Part shown: piece by piece, positions 28,361 through 30,076 of the stretch
Layout of the letters: each line of letters starts with the position of its first letter
Numbering within the stretch: the stretch's first letter is position 1
IMG/VR virus record: IMGVR_UViG_3300036944_000106
Span: 1 to 30,076 of that record
DNA from: a virus
Reading direction: 5' to 3' (one strand)
DNA length: 30,076 nucleotides
Program-made: the position numbers and the translations under genes
The notes under the pieces: generated by a model
Databases searched by the model: none
Told to the model about the DNA's origin: nothing
What the model saw: the letters and a program-made list of their open reading frames with translations, nothing else

Positions 28361-30067
28361 TCAATTCTTGCCTATTGACGGCATAAACCCAGACTTAGGC
28401 ACGTCCTCTGCCATGCGGCGCAACTCTGACTTGCTGTATTTCGGAAGCGTATCAGGCGCGACAAACAAGTGTTTCTTGTTTTGATGTTCCTTCGAATTGA
28501 CGCGGCCTAAGTCAACCCAGCCCGCTTCCTTCAGCGCATGTAGGAGCGCCGCCTGTGGTATCTTGACACCGGCAGGGACGTTGACCGCCAGCGCGTCACA
28601 AATGCGGTGGAAAGGCCCGCCAATGACGCCGTTGGCAAAGACAGACGCCTTCTCGCGCATCAAGTCCACAAGGTAGCTTTCGGCTACACTCATGCCATGC
28701 TCGACCATGTTTAGTTTCCATTCGGTAACCGGCGGCGCAGCGGCAGGGTTGAACGCCGAAACGTCACGCTGCCACAGCCACGCGGCGCACTTCTCATAGC
28801 CGCCGGCCTTATACCAGCCCCACAGCTTGTCCGCTGCGGCTGGCGACATACGCGGTGCACGCGTCCAGACGCAGAACCAGCGGCGGTCTTGTGTCGGCAG
28901 TGTGATAGGCAACGGATCGTTCGTGTATGCAATTACCATCAAGCGGTTAACCAACTCATACGGGTGCATCCCCTTACGGTTGACTGTCAGCGTTTCAGGT
29001 GGCGCAGCAATGAGCGGCTTTAGCTTGTTAGCCATCGCGCGGCGCTCTCGTGCCTCTGGCTCCTTTAATTCGTTCAGGATGACAACTTCAGCCTCAAGCG
29101 AATAGCCCCACTGGCTGTCCAAGCCGCCGGCCTCAATAACGGACCTGTTGCGCCAATGCTGACCGCCCAGCGCCCATAGGAACGGCTGGAACATACTGTC
29201 CTTACCGACGCCTTCGTCACCGCCGATCAGGATTGCATGGTTCATCTTGACGTTAGGGTGCTGTATCTTGAACGCCATAGCGTCAAGGATGTGGTCTAGT
29301 TCCTTATCGTCCGCAATCAGGTCGCGGCAATGCTCTAACCACGGCTCGACGTCATGGTCTGCGATTGCGTCGCTGTCGGACACGTCAGGGCGGGCGTCTG
29401 TCCAGCGGTTGCCGTAGACCAAGCCGTCACGCGTCACCAGCACATCATCGCCAGCGGCAAACGTCACAGCAGCCAGCGCAGGCGCGCCGCGGTCTTGCCG
29501 GCGCTCATCGAAATAGATGGACGACTGCACACGCTGCGTCTTCTTGTGGATGGAACGGCAATCAACGTGACGGAACAACGCGTTGAAGACGTTGCGGGCT
29601 ATCTCCTGACGCGTCACCATGTCAAAGTAGCAGTCATCAGATTGGATATATGCGAAACGCTCGAACCACTCGCTTTGTTCCAGCCGTCCCGCTTCTTTTT
29701 TCTCGACCTCACGCACACGCGCTGCGGCCTCGTCGGGGAATGCTTCAGTCGGCGCTATCTTCTCATACATCAGCGACAGACGTTCAGCGATTAGTTCGTC
29801 ACGCAAACCCGGCGTCACCTTCGGGCCGCCCTCATTAGCTACCCAATCAAGGAAGGTGCGGCTGTCTAGGTCTTGGCAATGCCCGTGATAGCAGCAGAAT
29901 GAACGATCCAGCGGCTTGTAGCGCGCCTCGATCATGCCGTCGCTGTGTTGCTCATGGTTAGGGCAGACGATGCCACACCAGCCGTCAGCGTTAGGGTGAC
30001 TAAGGACTAAATTGTTGTCCGCAAGCCATGTCAGGACGTTGTCAAGGCCAGTGTCGCGCAACTGCAC
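28361..30067 (-). CDS. Primase/helicase: zinc finger plus SF3/D5-like ATPase
   Basis: A 568-residue protein for replication. Residues about 31-64 form a CHC2-type zinc finger (C35-P-N-H38 and C58/C59 ... C64). Residues about 245-430 are a superfamily 3 (D5/DUF5906-like) helicase: Walker A GGDEGVGKDS at 282-291, Walker B VVILNE at 328-333, the LMVIAYTND sensor at 376-384, and DRRW (394-397) as arginine finger. A winged-helix-like C-terminus follows. It should unwind DNA, and prime it if the middle region is active; no clear primase active site is seen. The start is a GTG at 30067, but the frame stays open to the window edge, so the gene could begin upstream. Its 3' end is followed by a strong terminator. 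Confidence 0.92.
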   Translation of the reverse strand: MQLRDTGLDNVLTWLADNNLVLSHPNADGWCGIVCPNHEQHSDGMIEARYKPLDRSFCCYHGHCQDLDSRTFLDWVANEGGPKVTPGLRDELIAERLSLMYEKIAPTEAFPDEAAARVREVEKKEAGRLEQSEWFERFAYIQSDDCYFDMVTRQEIARNVFNALFRHVDCRSIHKKTQRVQSSIYFDERRQDRGAPALAAVTFAAGDDVLVTRDGLVYGNRWTDARPDVSDSDAIADHDVEPWLEHCRDLIADDKELDHILDAMAFKIQHPNVKMNHAILIGGDEGVGKDSMFQPFLWALGGQHWRNRSVIEAGGLDSQWGYSLEAEVVILNELKEPEARERRAMANKLKPLIAAPPETLTVNRKGMHPYELVNRLMVIAYTNDPLPITLPTQDRRWFCVWTRAPRMSPAAADKLWGWYKAGGYEKCAAWLWQRDVSAFNPAAAPPVTEWKLNMVEHGMSVAESYLVDLMREKASVFANGVIGGPFHRICDALAVNVPAGVKIPQAALLHALKEAGWVDLGRVNSKEHQNKKHLFVAPDTLPKYSKSELRRMAEDVPKSGFMPSIGKN

Positions 30068-30076
30068 CGCTTTATA

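Noticed and set aside
1-30076. tRNA genes, insertion sequences, integrase or attachment sites
   Set aside because: No cloverleaf, transposase, recombinase motif or terminal direct repeats were seen on either strand. A whole-genome tRNA scan was not possible here.

Overview
The window is a contiguous piece of a tailed double-stranded DNA bacteriophage (or prophage) genome with a short-tailed (podovirus) virion of the P22 head-and-tail type. The evidence is gene content and order. Read leftward from about 23.8 kb on the minus strand, the genes are small terminase, large terminase, P22-type portal, scaffold, P22-type coat, gp4-like tail adaptor, gp10-like DNA-stabilisation protein, a gp14-like GNAT-fold protein, three gp7/gp20/gp16-like ejection proteins and a lysis cassette. 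This follows P22 late-gene order closely, but the protein sequences are clearly diverged. The terminase and several small proteins look to me like those of phages of Alphaproteobacteria such as sphingomonads; this is an impression from family resemblance, not a search result. No integrase, repressor, DNA polymerase, tRNA or transposon is visible, so lifestyle cannot be decided.

Layout. (1) 1-925, minus: lysis cassette with an M15 peptidase endolysin, a holin-like protein, a second small membrane protein and a partial spanin-like protein. (2) 937-13378, minus: virion genes in the order (3'-to-5' along the window) ejection proteins, small tail proteins, tail adaptors, head-decoration candidates, coat and scaffold. 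(3) 13464-18435, minus: three large fibre/tailspike genes, visibly more AT-rich than their surroundings, lodged between scaffold and portal. (4) 18432-23758, minus: a small beta-rich protein, a Dps/ferritin-like helical protein, portal, two tiny basic proteins and the terminase pair. (5) 23759-24486: a 728-bp non-coding regulatory hub with four perfect 14-bp tandem repeats, a G-quadruplex motif, several palindromes and a near-consensus rightward promoter with an overlapping inverted repeat. (6) 24487-28265, plus: a train of 16 mostly tiny, tightly overlapping early-type genes, of which only a sliding-clamp-like protein has a recognisable function. (7) 28270-28302: a terminator. (8) 28361-30076, minus: a primase/helicase (zinc finger plus SF3/D5-like ATPase).

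How it fits together: the central hub separates a rightward operon of small host-takeover/replication-type genes from the leftward packaging, head, tail and lysis operon. Most neighbouring genes overlap by ATGA or TAATG junctions, which suggests extensive translational coupling. The most notable items are the two-domain beta-clamp homologue (it appears to lack clamp domain 1), the iteron/operator hub, the tailspike cassette placed away from its P22 position, a pair of 111-residue paralogues flanking a fibre gene, and hairpins after each of three consecutive capsid-region genes.
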